From NCBI RefSeq assembly GCF_000247815.1, contig NC_021677.1, positions 4,392,473 through 4,456,472 of the forward strand: DNA of 64,000 nt. Direction: 5' to 3'. How positions within the stretch are numbered: position 1 is the first letter of the stretch; each line of letters starts with the position of its first letter. Positions 33,576 through 46,749 of this stretch are shown one piece after another. Source of the stretch: Ficedula albicollis (taxonomy: Eukaryota; Chordata; Aves; Passeriformes; Muscicapidae). The translations under genes and the position numbers were made by a program. The notes beneath the pieces are model-generated. The model was not told the DNA's origin. It saw only the letters and a program-made list of their open reading frames with translations, and searched no databases.

Positions 33576-33577
33576 AT
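33495..33577. repeat. (TAAA)n microsatellite
   Basis: About 83 bp of uninterrupted TAAA units within a wider AT-rich region starting near 33,430. Confidence 0.97.
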
Positions 33578-34229
33578 GTTCCTCTCCCCTCTGAGCCCAT
33601 TTCCAACCCTTGAGTAAGGGCTTTTTGCGCAGGCTGCAGAGACACAGGTCTTGGCACAGTCACAGCTAAATCTGTCCTCTGGCCTTGCTTCTGGATTGAT
33701 TTCATCCCTGATAAAAAAATAAAATCCCTCCCGTCTCATTACATGTCAAAAAAAGTTTCTCAAATTTAGTTTAGACAAATGAAAAATCAAGGCACTAATC
33801 AAAGCATCTTTCTGTACCTTCTGTCCAAAGACAAGGAGATATTACCATTATTTACTACACACTGTGTCAATTAGGTTAGAACTGAAAACCTGATTGCAAA
33901 GTTATTTGTTTAAAATAAAGGTGACAGGGTATAAAAATAGGCTGCTGTTTTCAAGCCACACAACAGCTTGGAAGAAAAAATAGAAGCCCACATCCAAGCA
34001 AAACCTTGAATGTTAAGGGGGGTTTTTTTACAATTTTTTACCTAATAAAAATTTTTATTTTCAAAAAGCTCTACAAACCCTATTTTTTCCAGTCATTCTT
34101 TAAAATGACTGTCCATTGCAAGTGTTTCCCAGTAGCTAGAGGCCAAACCCATTAAGTACCTCTGATATTCCTACCCTGGTGTGTTTGAATAGAAGTGTGC
34201 AATATCTCATGGTAAAGGATTTGGAGTTT

Positions 34230-34570
34230 GGGGTTTTAGAATACAGCCATGTATGAAAAGCAAGATGAAGGTTTTAGGGTGGAGGTTTTTTTCTTTTTCA
34301 CCTTCTTCTTCATGAGTCTATGTGGTATTTTTGTGATTGGATAAAAAATGCCTCTCTGAGGGTCACAGGTGTTTGGTCATTGAGTCAAAAGTAAAAATAG
34401 TTTAGGTGTTAGTTCTTAATTGGACTGTTTAGCCTTAAAAGACCTTGTAAGAAGCTAGATCCATTGCCATTTCACCATTTTTAGCTTGTTAGCTAGAAGT
34501 GCTGCAGCACTCACTGTAATATAGATATGAATTAATAAACATCTGAGTCCTGATAATCCAATATCAAAAG
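34230..34570 (+). mobile_element. LTR-like retroviral remnant, copy 1
   Basis: This region shares ordered blocks with 35,690-36,010: CTTCTTCTTC, GGTCACAGGTGTTTGGT, AAAAGACCTTGTAA, TTTTTAGCTTGTTAGCTAG and GAATTAATAAACATCTGAG. The AATTAATAAACA block near its right end fits an LTR polyadenylation signal. No retroviral protein frame is present. The ends are approximate. An unclassified interspersed repeat is the alternative. Confidence 0.6.
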
Positions 34571-35689
34571 GAATGAAAACAAACTGTGGCTGCAGCCAGT
34601 TTTGCATTACATTTTCTGTTTTCACCAGCACATTTTATAGGTCACTGTCTGGCCAAGGAAACGTAACACGCTGTTCCTCCACAACTTCCCCCTTGCCCCC
34701 CTTGTAAAATTTGAAAACAGGTATCTTCTTCCAAGCTAAATACTTTTAACCACTGAACTTCCCAGGAAAAGAAGGTCATGAGCTGACTCATCAGCAGGCT
34801 GGGCTCATCAAGAGCCTGGACAGGACAGCAGGGCACGTAAGGGATGAGTGCCAGGTACAGAGATCCTCACCACCCAACAGGTGGGTGTGTGTTCCCAAGG
34901 TTTCCCGTGATTTATGAAGTAACAAACACACTGTGCCAGGCCAAAATGTCCTGGGACTGATCTTCCACTGCTTATGAGCATGTACATGTGTATGCATCTT
35001 CTACACAGAGCAAATAAATAAACCAAATCGAATAAATCAGAGCAGAGGGCTCGTCTCCCTGGTGTGAGGCACAAACACTCAGCAGGTGACTTCGAGAAGC
35101 TGACCTGCTTCCAAAAGTGAACTCCAGAAGTTCACTGAGAGTGAGGGACAGTTGCTAAAAGGAGTCTAAGCCCTTACCTAAACAATTTGTATTCCAAGCA
35201 TTCAAACTACAGAAAGTTGTCCTTTGCAGTTGCTATTTGGCACCACCAGCTGGCTGCTCTAAGGAACTAAAATCGAGATTTTTAATTTTTTTTTTTCTTT
35301 TTGAAACTGGGAACACCAGCAGCGTAATCCTGTGGTTTATAGTTCTGTACTTTATTTTGCCTTGCTGGTAATGTGTAAATATCTGATCCGTTCGGGTTCA
35401 GACCCTGCAAGAACAGAGGAAAACTGTTAGAAATCAACATATCAGCTCACAGGGTTTTTTACAAAGGCTAAATTTGTACTTTGTTACTGCTACAAGTACT
35501 CATATTTCATTTCTTCGGTGGTATGCAAGGTGAGCAGAGCAGGAGCAAAGCACGCCGTTCAGCTTCTTTCTGTAGCAGGATGTGCCAGAGGTGTGTGAGC
35601 TGGGGGATGCACAGCCTCAGTCCTCAGGGAGAGCAGTACAAACACATCAGCAGCGTTCTGCCGCCCTTGGCCCTCTGCCAGGGCTGCTG

Positions 35690-36010
35690 AATGCCATGGA
35701 AGGACATAAAAAGGAGATAAAAGTGACCTGCTGATTCAGCAGCAGCGTTGGCTCTTCTTCCTGCTTGTTCCTTCTTCTTCTTGGTTTCAGGCAGTAATTT
35801 TTGGTTGGATAGAAAATCCTGCAGAGCTGGTCACAGGTGTTTGGTTTTCTGGTCAAAAGTATAAATAATATAGATGTTAGCTTTTAATTGGCTAGTTAAA
35901 AGACCTTGTAACAAGCAAGATCCAGCTCCATTTTTTCACTTTTAGCTTGCTAGCTGCAGAACCCTCTGTACTTTAGATAAGAATTAATAAACAACCGAGT
36001 CCAAACACAA
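35690..36010 (+). mobile_element. LTR-like retroviral remnant, copy 2
   Basis: Same family and orientation as the copy about 1.3 kb to the left. It has a TATA-like AGTATAAATAAT near 35,858 and, about 110 bp further, GAATTAATAAACAACCGAG, the spacing expected between an LTR TATA box and polyadenylation signal. The two copies are well diverged. The 1.1 kb between them has no gag, pol or env, so they may be two solo LTRs or the ends of a gutted element. Confidence 0.62.
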
Positions 36011-36690
36011 AAATCCATCTCTCATGCCTCAATCCTGACTCTGAGAGAAGGCAGAGGAGGAAGAAGCCAGCCACTAATAAGCAAGTTTTATGTCCAGGGA
36101 GCTGGAAGTGCTCATCCCTCCTGCCAGGTGTGGACCTGGAGCTCCCAGATGATTTCCCTGCTGTGAGCTGTGAGCAGGCACACAGAGTGCAGCCCTCAGG
36201 AGCCAGCTCAAGTGGCACAGTGACAGGAACTGGAGATGGAAAAGGCTTAGAGGCCTGAGTCAGTCATCATCAGCAATGATTAACTTATCTGCCTTTGGCA
36301 TTCAGATCATGCAGAATCGCGGATTAGTGCAGTGCCAGCCGGCCTCGTGTCTGGGACCGTCCCTCGCCAAGGAGGAGACAGATCCAGCCAGCAGAGGGCA
36401 AGGTGAAAGCTGAAAATGCACAAAAGGTGTTCACCAGAATAACTTCTGCCTCTCTGTAAGCACTGCTGTGGCTGAGAACAAATAAACGATAAAGTTTGGC
36501 TCGAGAGGGGCCCGGGGCTGGAATGGCAGGAATGCTGCAGATCAGGATTGGAGAGCCCTGGCAGAGCAGGAGGAACAGGGCTGGCACCTGTCCCCATGGT
36601 GCCTGCCTTGAGCTGGGGACAGGGGACAGAAACCCCCTGTGCCACAGCACAGCCTCCAGAGCTGCAGCTCAGAACAGCACCTGGGGACTG
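36011..36690. other. Non-coding region between LTR and minisatellite
   Basis: Unique sequence without a recognisable exon. Open frames that begin here extend into the minisatellite only because its units lack stop codons in several frames. Confidence 0.45.
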
Positions 36691-36696
36691 CAGACC

Positions 36697-37240
36697 CTTT
36701 GGGGAGGTTGTATGGAAACACTTTGGGGAGATTGTATGGAAACCCTTTGGGGATATTGTATGGAAACCCTTTTGGGGCTGGAAATCCTTTGGGGAAGATT
36801 TTACTGGAAACACTTTGGGGGAGATTTTATGGAAACCCTTTGGGGATATTGTATGGAAACCCTTTTGGGGAGATTTTATGGAAAGGTTTTGGGGGAGATT
36901 TTGCTGCAAACCCTTTGGGGGAGATTTTACTGGAAACCCTTTGGGGGAGATTGTATGGAAACCCTTTGGGGGTGATTTTCTAGAAACCCTTTGGGGAAAA
37001 TTTTGCTGCAAACACTTTTGGAGGAGATTTTATGGAAACCCTTTGGGGGAGATTTTATGGAAATCCTTTGGAGGAGATTGTATGGAAATCCTTTGGGGGA
37101 GATTGTATGGAAACCCTTTGGGGAGATTTTACTGCAAACCCTTTTGGGGGAGATTGTATGGAAACCCTTTGGGGGAGATTTTATGGAAACCCTTTAGGGA
37201 AGATTTTACTGGAAGCCCTTTTGGGGGAGATTTTGCTGAA
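36697..37240. repeat. Minisatellite, about 25-bp unit, roughly 21 copies
   Basis: Imperfect units of the form AAACCCTTTGGGGGAGATTT or with TTGTATGG follow one another head to tail. Variation is mostly in the length of the G run and in TTTTATGG, TTGTATGG, TTTTACTGG and TTTTGCTGC. Frames of 282 codons (plus) and 234 codons (minus) run through it, with translations such as repeated METLWG; these follow from unit composition and are not taken as genes. Confidence 0.93.
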
Positions 37241-39029
37241 AAGGAAAAATGTGCATGCACAGGACAAGCCAGCTGTGTAAGAAAGCAGCATGTACTCATA
37301 AATGTGTTTGCAGGGGAAGGATCTCACCTGTTCTTAGGAATATATATGTGTGTAAACCCAGGTATGTTCTGCGTGTTGATAACAGAATCAGCATGAAAGG
37401 ATGTGGCAGGAGAGATAAGGACTTTTTACAACTCCAGCCACCTAAGGTGCTGCTTGGCTCATTCCAGAAAATCTTCTCAGTTTCTACCTGGAGTGTGCTG
37501 CTGGATTTAGGGCAGAAATTGCCAGCCTGGATGGGATGATGGAGGAGCTAAGCCTTGCTGACAAATACCAGCAATAGCTTCTGATTAGTTGATGCCATTA
37601 TTGAACCATGCTTAAATAACCCTTACACCATTGCAGCCACTAATCCCTTTTGAGGAAGGCAAGTAAAAAGGCAATAATGGAGTGACCATTGCATGAGGAC
37701 TGTACCTGCTTTGGGACTGAATGTACTGCAGGTTTTGCTGTGCTCTATCCCTTCCTGAAATATCCCTCTCTAAGCCCTAACTATTAATGTCAAAACTCCT
37801 ACTGATTTTAGGGGGTCTAAGAAAAAACCCTTCCCCTCCCCCCCACCATCAGCTAAGACCAACTCCCTCAAAAGATAGGAGAGAAAGCAGATACAGGATT
37901 TTGTAGCCATGTTTCACATGAGGATAATACTTATTTTCATCTTTTCACAATAATTTGTCTTGAAGACAGTAACAAGTACAAACATGCCAGCTCTCAAACC
38001 CTAATAAACTCCTTCTTATGTAAAATGTTTCCTGAGAAAAGCATTATTTGTGGGGAGGGTATGTCAAGCCTGAAAACTTTTCAGTGTTTTTTATTTCTTT
38101 TAAAACTGATTCAGAAAATTCCTGGACAAACCATCAGAGATGTTCTTGTGGGTTTTAGGGAGAGTGGACCCTGCAGTGAAAAAAACAGAGAAGTCTATAA
38201 TACAAATTCCATATTAACTATTGTACAAGGGTTTTGGAGTACCCATGGAAAATTGGAAATTATTTTACAGACAGCAGGAAGTTCCTAATTTTGTTTCCCT
38301 TGAGGAAAATAGAGTGGAGCTGAAGCAGAGGGCAGGCAGTGTCCCAGTGTGTCCTCACCCCACTAGATGGGGATATTTCCATGGCAGGGCTCAGCCTCAC
38401 CAGCACAGCTCATTCACCTCTCTCATCCTCCACTCTGGGCAGCATCAGCCTTAACTTGTCACAAATACTGATTCAGGGCAGTAGCAGGCAGTTTGGGGCA
38501 GGATTTCTGTTTAAAGAGCAGCCAATACAGATAATTTTTAACATGAGACCAGATGAGCATGTGCCTGTGCTCATGTAGATTATTCAAGAGCCTGGGTGGA
38601 GTGAAAACCCCACTGTTGGAGTAAGTTCTATTTGAAAGTTAGGCAGCTCAGACATGCAAGACTTGGGCACAGACTAGTTTTTCATTGGCCTTCTGGTTTT
38701 TGTAGAAACGAGATTTGAGCTCAGTTAAGCATTTCAGAAGTGTTTGCAGAATACTTCTGAAAGGTTTGCGGGAAAATCAGAATCTTTTGTTTTATGTGTG
38801 TCTAAAATCCTTTTCTACAGCCCAGTATTTTTCAGCCTGTGAGAATCTGGTCTGTGTGCAATGGAAACAAGCCCACATGGGGTAGTCACTTATTCTGACA
38901 ATAAGAAACTAGAGAAATGTTGGGTTTTATGAGGTCCTTTTTAATTTGCAGGTGCTAGCATCAGAACATGGGAATATGCCTTATTTTCCCCCTGTGTTGT
39001 ACAAATTTGGAGAGTCATGAGTCTCCTCT

Positions 39030-39085
39030 AGAGAGTGATGAGGTCTCCCCTCACCCCCTTTTTCCCCAGGCTGAGCACACAGGGT
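39030..39085 (-). mobile_element. Probable short CR1 fragment
   Basis: GAGGTCTCCCCTCACCCCC followed by TTTTCCCCAGGCTGAGCA resembles the reverse complement of a CR1 segment adjoining the one seen at 9,465-9,645. The match is short and old. Confidence 0.4.
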
Positions 39086-41654
39086 CATGATTTAAAAAGA
39101 TTCCTGTCTTCTTTCACCAGCATTTCATCTGTGCTCTCTCTGCCTCTCTGTGTTTCTGATCTGCTATTCCCAAAATAACTGAAGAACTAATTGTTTGCTC
39201 TTTCTTGAAGTCACTCACAGTAAAAATGGGCTTTCTCCCTGTGAGCCTCGGGGAAACCAGGTCCTGCATGAGCTCCACAGGTTCTGCAGGAACCTCACAC
39301 ACTCCACAGCACAAAACAGATTCCAGAGACCTGGGAAGTCACCACAAATACCACGGAGCTGAATCACTGCAGAAACATTAACTTTGTTCACTGCTTATTC
39401 TCTAAATGTCATCTCTGGTAACTATTCATTCCCTGAATGTTATCTGTGTAGCTATTTATTATTCCCTCTGGCCACAAGCTGGGTGAGAGCACAGGAACCC
39501 ACACCTCACTATCAGCAGGGACACACTGCTCTGGTGTTTGGTCTCACCTCTTTTCCATCTCGCTGATGACTGTGGATTTTTGCCAGCTGCCAGTAGTTCT
39601 TGGCTGGCATTTGAGAAAGAACTCAGCTGGTGACTGGGGAAAGTATGTAGGGATGATCCATCAGAACAAATTAACTCATTGGTCCCTGCTGTATTTTGTA
39701 TTTCTGTGACACCACTGGCTTTCCAATTCAGACTCTCTGAAGTAGTCTCTTCTGTCCCCTCTTAATTTGTTTATACAGAAGTATTTGAAATGGCAAATTA
39801 GAGGCATGCTTTAAGCTAGAGTACGTACAAACAGCCTACAGCCCCATCTCCTTGCTTGTACACAGCAGGAGTAAGAAAACTGACAGTGCAATCACAGCCT
39901 GAAGGTTTTCTGAAATAAACCATCAGTCAGTAATCTATGCATTTTTAATTCTAGAAAACTTTCCAGCATCAGTGATATAACCCAGTGGAACTGCCACAAA
40001 TCATTGTCCAGGACAAGCTAAATAAAATCTTTGTTGTGAAGCAAGGTGCTCTCTGTAACATCATGTTTGCCCAGTTCTTTTTGTTTTTACCAGCAAATTG
40101 CTGTTTCTTCAAACTGTAACATCCCAATTCACTTAAAACAGCAAGTGCTGTGGGGAGCATCTTATGTCTTGGTTGGAATACACACCTCTGGAAGGAAAGA
40201 ACCAGCAGCTCTGTTCTGAAGGCTTTTCTCAATACTTCCACGTTCTTTTTTTGTCTTCCAGCCCTGAAGAGCTGAAAAGAGAGTGGTGCACAGCAGCTGG
40301 GAACCAGCCCAAAGAATTAGAGACAGGAGTAAAGGCAGTCACTTACAATGAGTCACTTTTAACACTGGCATTTACAAAAAAAATGTTGCTCACTAGAAAA
40401 TGCTTTTGTTTCAGCTTTGTTGTGTTCCACACTGCAAGTCTGACCTTCCCTTATCTCTTGATGCAAATGCTACCAGTGTCATGGTTTGTGTTGCTCAACA
40501 GCAAGTCTCATTCTCACAGCTCTTATCACACAAGCACATCTTTATCCTTCCACATCATCCCCACCACTGGGGTGAGAGGGAAACAGTTTTAATCAAACTG
40601 CTCAGAGCCTACAGCTGTTTGGAATGTCATCTAAAAGCCATTCTCACCAGCTGAAGAGCTGGAGATGACCAATGGCATCAGACCCAGCAGAGCCAGACCA
40701 GGCTTAGGCCCAGCACTGAGCTCAGTGTGTGGCATGGTCCTGCAGCCCAACCCTCCCACCCTAACTCCAATTATCCCAGAAGAGCCCAGAGGGAGGCTGT
40801 GACTATAACAGAAAAAAAAAAATCAGAATGGATCCAATATTACAGTGCTGCAAAGGCAGATAACTCAGGGTGATACCCTTCTTTGTCCATGAGTGCCCCA
40901 GTGCATGCATCAAATAAATACAAATTCACCCACTGCTGTGAATGGTGCTGGAGAGAAACTTGTGTCTTTAAAAACCTGTCCTTTGAATAGCATATGATTT
41001 TGCTAATCAAACCTTGAGATGGCTTATTAAGCTATCTTTTATCCCAAATGATGGCAATATTGCAGCTTTCTGGGCAATGGGACACAAGGGTGTGTGTCCC
41101 TTCCTATGTCTGTGCCACCAGTACATCCCAGCAGGATGAAGGATGCAGCAGGGCCAGGAACTGGGCTTTGCTTTGGCAGGGCTTGGCAGATGAGTGATGG
41201 TGAAAGTGTTTGTCTGTTTGTCTGTCTGGAGCCTGGAGCAGTCAGTCAGGGATACAAGCAAGGCTGCAGCCTTGTGAAGTTGAATGTTGAAGGTTTTATT
41301 CCAGCTCAGTGACAGTGATGTGTCCCCAGTGAGCTCCTGGCCACAGGGCTGCTGCCTGAGGCTGGTTCAGCCTAGGGGAAAAGTGAGGAAACTCACAAAT
41401 CACAAGCCTTGAAAAATGGAAAGGCATAAAAATCAAAGATTCCTTGCATGCCCGGAGTACTTTTTGTTCTGGTAAGGAGAAAACAGAAACTTCTGGCTGC
41501 AGCATTTACTTTATTCCTCATCTATTTCTGCAGCAAGATGTGTTTTCATGGCACAGATACAACAGAATTGTCAGGTGACATAGAGTACCAAAACCCAAGT
41601 AAATGAAACCTCTTTTTATTTCCCTTCCAGATTTTGTTCCAGAGTAGACATGAT

Positions 41655-41657
<3 letters not shown>

Positions 41658-41696
<39 letters not shown>
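41658..41696. repeat. Poly-A run of 39
   Basis: Thirty-nine consecutive A. No polyadenylation signal or retroposed body was recognised upstream, so it is recorded only as a homopolymer. Confidence 0.95.
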
Positions 41697-41701
<5 letters not shown>

Positions 41702-42796
41702 ACACAAAATTGTGCACCACCACTTTACAGTCAGGTCTTAGGGATCTTGGGGATCTGTGGTTCTGTCAGCCCCCTTTCCTCTGCTGGTGCCAAACTCCTT
41801 GTTGGGTCATGAGAAGCTCTGCACAGTCAATATGCCATTGCTGCAGCTGGAGGGGCAGTAAAAGCTGGAGCACTCCCTGCAGCAAGCACCAAGCCTGGTG
41901 GTGAATGCAGAGGTTTCACACACAGGGTGTAGGAAACTCTTCCATCAGCACATGAAGCACTCCACAAGGGACAAGGGCACAGCCTGTTGATGTTCAGAAA
42001 CCCAGAAGGAGGCTCAAAGATGCTGAAATAAAAAGTATATGAAGAGGCTCTTGGAAGACTAACACACCTCCAAAGGCCAGGGAAGTCTCACTATTCAAAA
42101 ATGGGAAGTTCAAAACTCCCAGACTTCTAAATTCCAGCATCTTCCTGAGTGAAAAGAATGTGCTTTGTGTCACTGGTCCAGAAAAGGGCTCAGTCCCCCT
42201 GGGCAAACCCTCAGTGCCCTGGGTCCCTCCCTGCCCATCTCACACTGCTCTGCACCCCTGATCTCGTCCCCACAAAGCTGCCAGGGCTGGTTTTGCTGCA
42301 GGCTGACAACTGTGTTGGTTCATTGGTTTATTTTGAAGTGTGACTGTGCTTGAATCACTGATTGCCTGGCTGCTGTGTCACACACATCATATTCCCTCAG
42401 CTCCCCCAGATTCTCTCTCTTTTGAAAAAATGGTGCTTTCTTTTACCCCTATATTTTGGGCAAATTCTGGGTGTTTTTTCCTCTCTTGAATAAGCCCATA
42501 ATAAAGTGGCCATTGTTAATCCTTTTGAGATGTTCTTGATGAATTTTCTTCTCTGATTAATTGCCTTTTCCCCACAACTTGTACTTCTCCCCCCAGTTAT
42601 TCCCTATAGCTGGTGCAAACCCTGCTTTTCAGCAGGCATTGTGATTCTGCTTCTTTTCCTTTGTTTAAAGCTTAGTCACATCATCAGCCTTACTTTTATT
42701 CTTTCTGACAGCCTGCTTCTAATGACAAATCTGGTGGCAACAAGCAAACTCCTTCTGGCTACCCTTCCTTTCCCTGTGCTAGCACAGGTATGGGAT

Positions 42797-42949
42797 GAGC
42801 ACCAGAGCACATCTGCAGGGTTTGCAGCCCTGTGTCTGTGCTGAGAGGAGCACCAGAGCACATCTGCAGGGTCTGCAGCCCTGTGTCTGTGCTGAGAGGA
42901 GCACCAGAGCACATCTGCAGGGTTTGCAGCCCTGTGTTTGTGGCTGGAT
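42797..42949. repeat. Three copies of a 51-bp unit
   Basis: Units start at 42,797, 42,848 and 42,899 with GAGCACCAGAGCACATCTGC and are almost identical. The frame stays open through them, but the product is unlike any protein I know. Confidence 0.93.
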
Positions 42950-42984
42950 GCCGGTCCCCAGCAGCCTGTGACCCTCTCAGCTGT

Positions 42985-43137
42985 TGCTGTGCAGCCACAC
43001 ACATTCTGATAATTGTTCTGATAAATGTTCTGATAACATTTATGGCAACCCCCCCCCCCCCCCTGCTGTGCAGCCACACACATTCTGATAATTGTTCTGA
43101 TAAATGTTCTGATAACATTTATGGCAACCCCCCCCCC
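42985..43137. repeat. 79-bp direct duplication ending in poly-C
   Basis: TGCTGTGCAGCCACACACAT starts both copies (42,985 and 43,064). Copy 1 ends in 15 C and copy 2 in 10 C. Inside each copy, TTCTGATAA is itself repeated three times. Confidence 0.92.
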
Positions 43138-44767
43138 GCCCTGCCCTGCCCTGCCCAGCTGCACCATCTGCTGCTGCCAAACCCTCTCCTGGCAGTGCTG
43201 ATCATTTTTAGCAGCATTTTAGGGTGGATGACAGCCCCCACATTGCAGCTTTGGCCAGATGGCTTTGGTGGCATTGCTTGTTTATTTTCACACTTTTTAC
43301 TGCAATTCGTGCTGCCCACATGCCCCTCCTCTAGCACATTTTATCTCTCCTTTGTGAAGTCGGTGCCACCCAGGTTTTGTTTTGCCTGGGGCTGGCAGCC
43401 CCTGTTCCTTCACTGTGACCACAAAAATTCACTCCACCGGGGCACTCTGACCCACTTGTATCCAAGCATTTCGAAATAACTTGTTTTAATTTTCATGGAT
43501 CCTTCCTGATTCCTAAAGACAGGCCTCCATCAAAAGTAGAATCCTCCTTTGTATTGAACTATGCAGAAATATTTGATCTTTTAAAAATCAAGATGCTTGT
43601 GAAAACCTTTCCCTGTAGATGACTTAGTCTCAATTCTGTTATTTTAGTAGATTTATGGCGTTTTTTGTATAAACAATAAAAATTTGTGTCAAGAGCTAGA
43701 AAGGATACCACAGTCCATTGCTTTCAATTTTAAAAAATCCTGTATTTAAAAGAAAATTGCTTAAAAATGTTTTTTTGTGCATAATAAAGTTAAAGAAGAG
43801 CAACAGTTCCAATAGCTTGCAGATAATGTGAACTTACAGGGGGATGTGCTTCAGGGTTGTTTATTTTTGCAGATGGTATTCCATATGGATTATGAACTTT
43901 GCCCTCCATATTTCAATAGCAACTTATGTCAGCATCTTGCCAGGAAAATATTTTTTTTTTTAAAAAGGATGGAAAAAGGCAGCCAAATACACAGAGAAGT
44001 GCTAAAGCAAAAAACCATATGAATGAAAACAAAATGGATTTTATAATGATTGACAAACCCAAGAAAGTCGAGATGGAGGGGGCAGCAAGATTTCCTTAAT
44101 GAAATGCATTTCTTTGTTCTGAACCACCCAGAGCAAAGCTTTTCCTCGTTGTTTTGACAAAAACCATGTGCAAGCTGAACACCAGTGTGGCAGTGGCTCT
44201 GCAGCTCTGGAGGTCCACAGCCAGTGAGAGCACTGGCTGGTGCAAAGGGGTTGGAGCATCTCTGATTTATGGATTTGAAAAGTCAGATCTTTCCAAATGA
44301 AGGATTCCTGTGTTTTTTGTAGGCTGGGGGAGCAGCCAGCTGTTACTGGCTAACCTTTATTGTGGGATTTCTGTTCTCTTTCATGTGAGACACAAACTTA
44401 CTCACCATAACAACCACTACAAACTGTGCCATGAAACAGTAAAAATTAAAAAAAAAAAAAAGGCAGCAATACCCATCCTTGAAGGAATGCTGATTCAAGC
44501 CAGCTTCCATTCTGTGATGGAAAGATGGGCAAATTCAGAATGGCAGGCAATTCTAAAGTGGAAATGCTGGAGCTGTTCCTCTTACATTGGTATAAAGAAA
44601 GGCAAATCTGCTAAAATCTGTGAAAGGGCAATGCCTAATTTTGGCTTGGGTTCTGTTCTGACTTCTGTGAAATTAACAATGTGATGCTAGATGCACACAC
44701 ATGATTTGAAATAGCAAATGGGAAATTGGAGTATATGAATGACTTTTTTACAAGGTTTTATCACTTT

Positions 44768-44880
44768 GTTTGCATTTTTCTTTATTTTGAAATTACAATG
44801 ATACTAAACTAAGTTTTGACTCTGGTTTGCATTTTTCTCTATTTTGAAATTACAATGATACTAAACTAAGTTTTGACTCT
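44768..44880. repeat. 57-bp direct tandem duplication
   Basis: GTTTGCATTTTTCT starts both copies (44,768 and 44,825), and both end AAGTTTTGACTCTG. The copies differ by one base (TTTATT/TCTATT). Confidence 0.92.
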
Positions 44881-45269
44881 GTAATAAACAAGAACATTTG
44901 AATAACAAAGCTCGTGGTGTGTAAATTAGAAAGATCTATTTTTAAGGCCTTGATGAAACTTATGTTTTTGATGATTTAAAATATAATTCTGAATTCCTCC
45001 TGACTTCATAAATGTTTATGATATTGCTAAACACCAGGAGGTGCAGCTTCTGTATTTCACTCCCAGTTTTCTTAACCAAAGCATGAGATACTGCCACAGT
45101 CCTCACGAGGGTGTTTGCAGCTGTGGACTGCCAGTGGACGCTCTCCAGGAAAAACACGTGCACACTTCTGTAAAAAGAATTAATATTTTCATTCTTCAGG
45201 CAGTATTGCACTCCCTGGGAAGCTGGAAAAAAAGTGGCATGCAGGAGTTTGAGAGTGTAAAGTGATTGT

Positions 45270-45335
45270 GTAGAATCACAGAATTTTTGGAAAGGGAAAA
45301 GATCTTTAAGGTCATGTAGAGTCCTCTGAGCCACA
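45270..45335 (-). mobile_element. CR1 LINE 3' end remnant
   Basis: TAGAATCACAGAATTTTTGG followed by AAAGGGAAAAGATCTTTAAG matches the reverse complement of the CR1 3' terminus, whose tail carries short ATTCTATGA-type repeats. Only the terminal 60-70 bp is recognisable. Confidence 0.7.
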
Positions 45336-45756
45336 TCCCCAGGTGCCACATCCACACATCTGAGTGCACATGGACAATATATTTGAGAAGCAAAAAGATT
45401 CCTGTCCATGGATTTATGCATTACAAGTAAAAATAAATTAATACTTTCTTATACCTTTCAAAGCCTTTCATTGCCACACCACGTTATTTTTAAATGGAGG
45501 CAAAGTGCAATGGGGTGGTGTTTTGTGTTATTTAATCAGTGGTTTGTTTGAAAGGGTTTTTTTGTTTTTATTTGGAGTTAGGATTAAAAAATATATGAAG
45601 GAAAGAATTTTTTTTGTGTTTGTGTTTGGTTGGTTATTAAATTTTATTTAAAGTGTAGAAAGTTTAGTAACACTTCTAGCCATTAGCTAGAAGTGAGCAA
45701 AATAGAGAGTGATTTAGTTAGTTCTAAGGTTTTTAAAAGCTAAATAGTTTAATAGA

Positions 45757-46270
45757 GAAATAATATTGATATTATTTATATTTTAAATTTAATAATTAAA
45801 TTTTTGTGATTTNNNNNNNNNNNNNNNNNNNNNNNNNNNNNNNNNNNNNNNNNNNNNNNNNNNNNNNNNNNNNNNNNNNNNNNNNNNNNNNNNNNNNNNN
45901 NNNNNNNNNNNNNNNNNNNNNNNNNNNNNNNNNNNNNNNNNNNNNNNNNNNNNNNNNNNNNNNNNNNNNNNNNNNNNNNNNNNNNNNNNNNNNNNNNNNN
46001 NNNNNNNNNNNNNNNNNNNNNNNNNNNNNNNNNNNNNNNNNNNNNNNNNNNNNNNNNNNNNNNNNNNNNNNNNNNNNNNNNNNNNNNNNNNNNNNNNNNN
46101 NNNNNNNNNNNNNNNNNNNNNNNNNNNNNNNNNNNNNNNNNNNNNNNNNNNNNNNNNNNNNNNNNNNNNNNNNNNNNNNNNNNNNNNNNNNNNNNNNNNN
46201 NNNNNNNNNNNNNNGAAATAATATTGATATTATTTATATTTTAAATTTAATAATTAAATTTTTGTGATTT
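45757..46270. repeat. N gap of 402 flanked by an exact 56-bp repeat
   Basis: Bases 45,757-45,812 and 46,215-46,270 are the same 56 bp, starting GAAATAATATTGATATT and ending TTTTTGTGATTT; the N run fills exactly 45,813-46,214. The two contig ends probably overlap, so the gap may not exist. Confidence 0.95.
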
Positions 46271-46278
46271 TTAGTGTA

Positions 46279-46557
<279 letters not shown>

Positions 46558-46749
46558 AAGAAGGAGGAAGAATACTGAAAGAGATACTACTTACAATTTT
46601 TCATTTTGTTTCATATTTCTTATAACATAAAAACTTTAAATTTAAAACTTTTTACTATGTGAAATTATACACTTTTATTAAACTACACACTTGTAACTTT
46701 AACTTTATTATTCAAATTTTGAAGCTTTTTTTAAGGCTTCAGATCAAGT

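Larger units (their letters stand above)
28931..34229. other. Non-coding region, no gene recognised
   Basis: Short frames only. It contains the triplicated unit at 29,278-29,612 and the (TAAA)n array at 33,495-33,577. A 134-codon frame at 31,499-31,903 and its minus-strand counterparts have no recognisable domain. Confidence 0.5.
37245..45595. other. Non-coding region, no gene recognised
   Basis: No frame shows a known domain. It contains two CR1 remnants, a 39-A run, and direct duplications at 42,797, 42,985 and 44,768 listed separately. Confidence 0.5.

Noticed and set aside
41658..41696. Tail of a processed pseudogene or SINE
   Set aside because: No retroposed coding body, polyadenylation signal or target-site duplication was recognised beside the A run.
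42797..43137. CRISPR-like array of regularly spaced repeats
   Set aside because: The copies are directly adjacent without unique spacers, the DNA is vertebrate, and there are no cas genes.
45806..46267. A 153-codon frame across the N gap
   Set aside because: It consists almost entirely of unknown bases.
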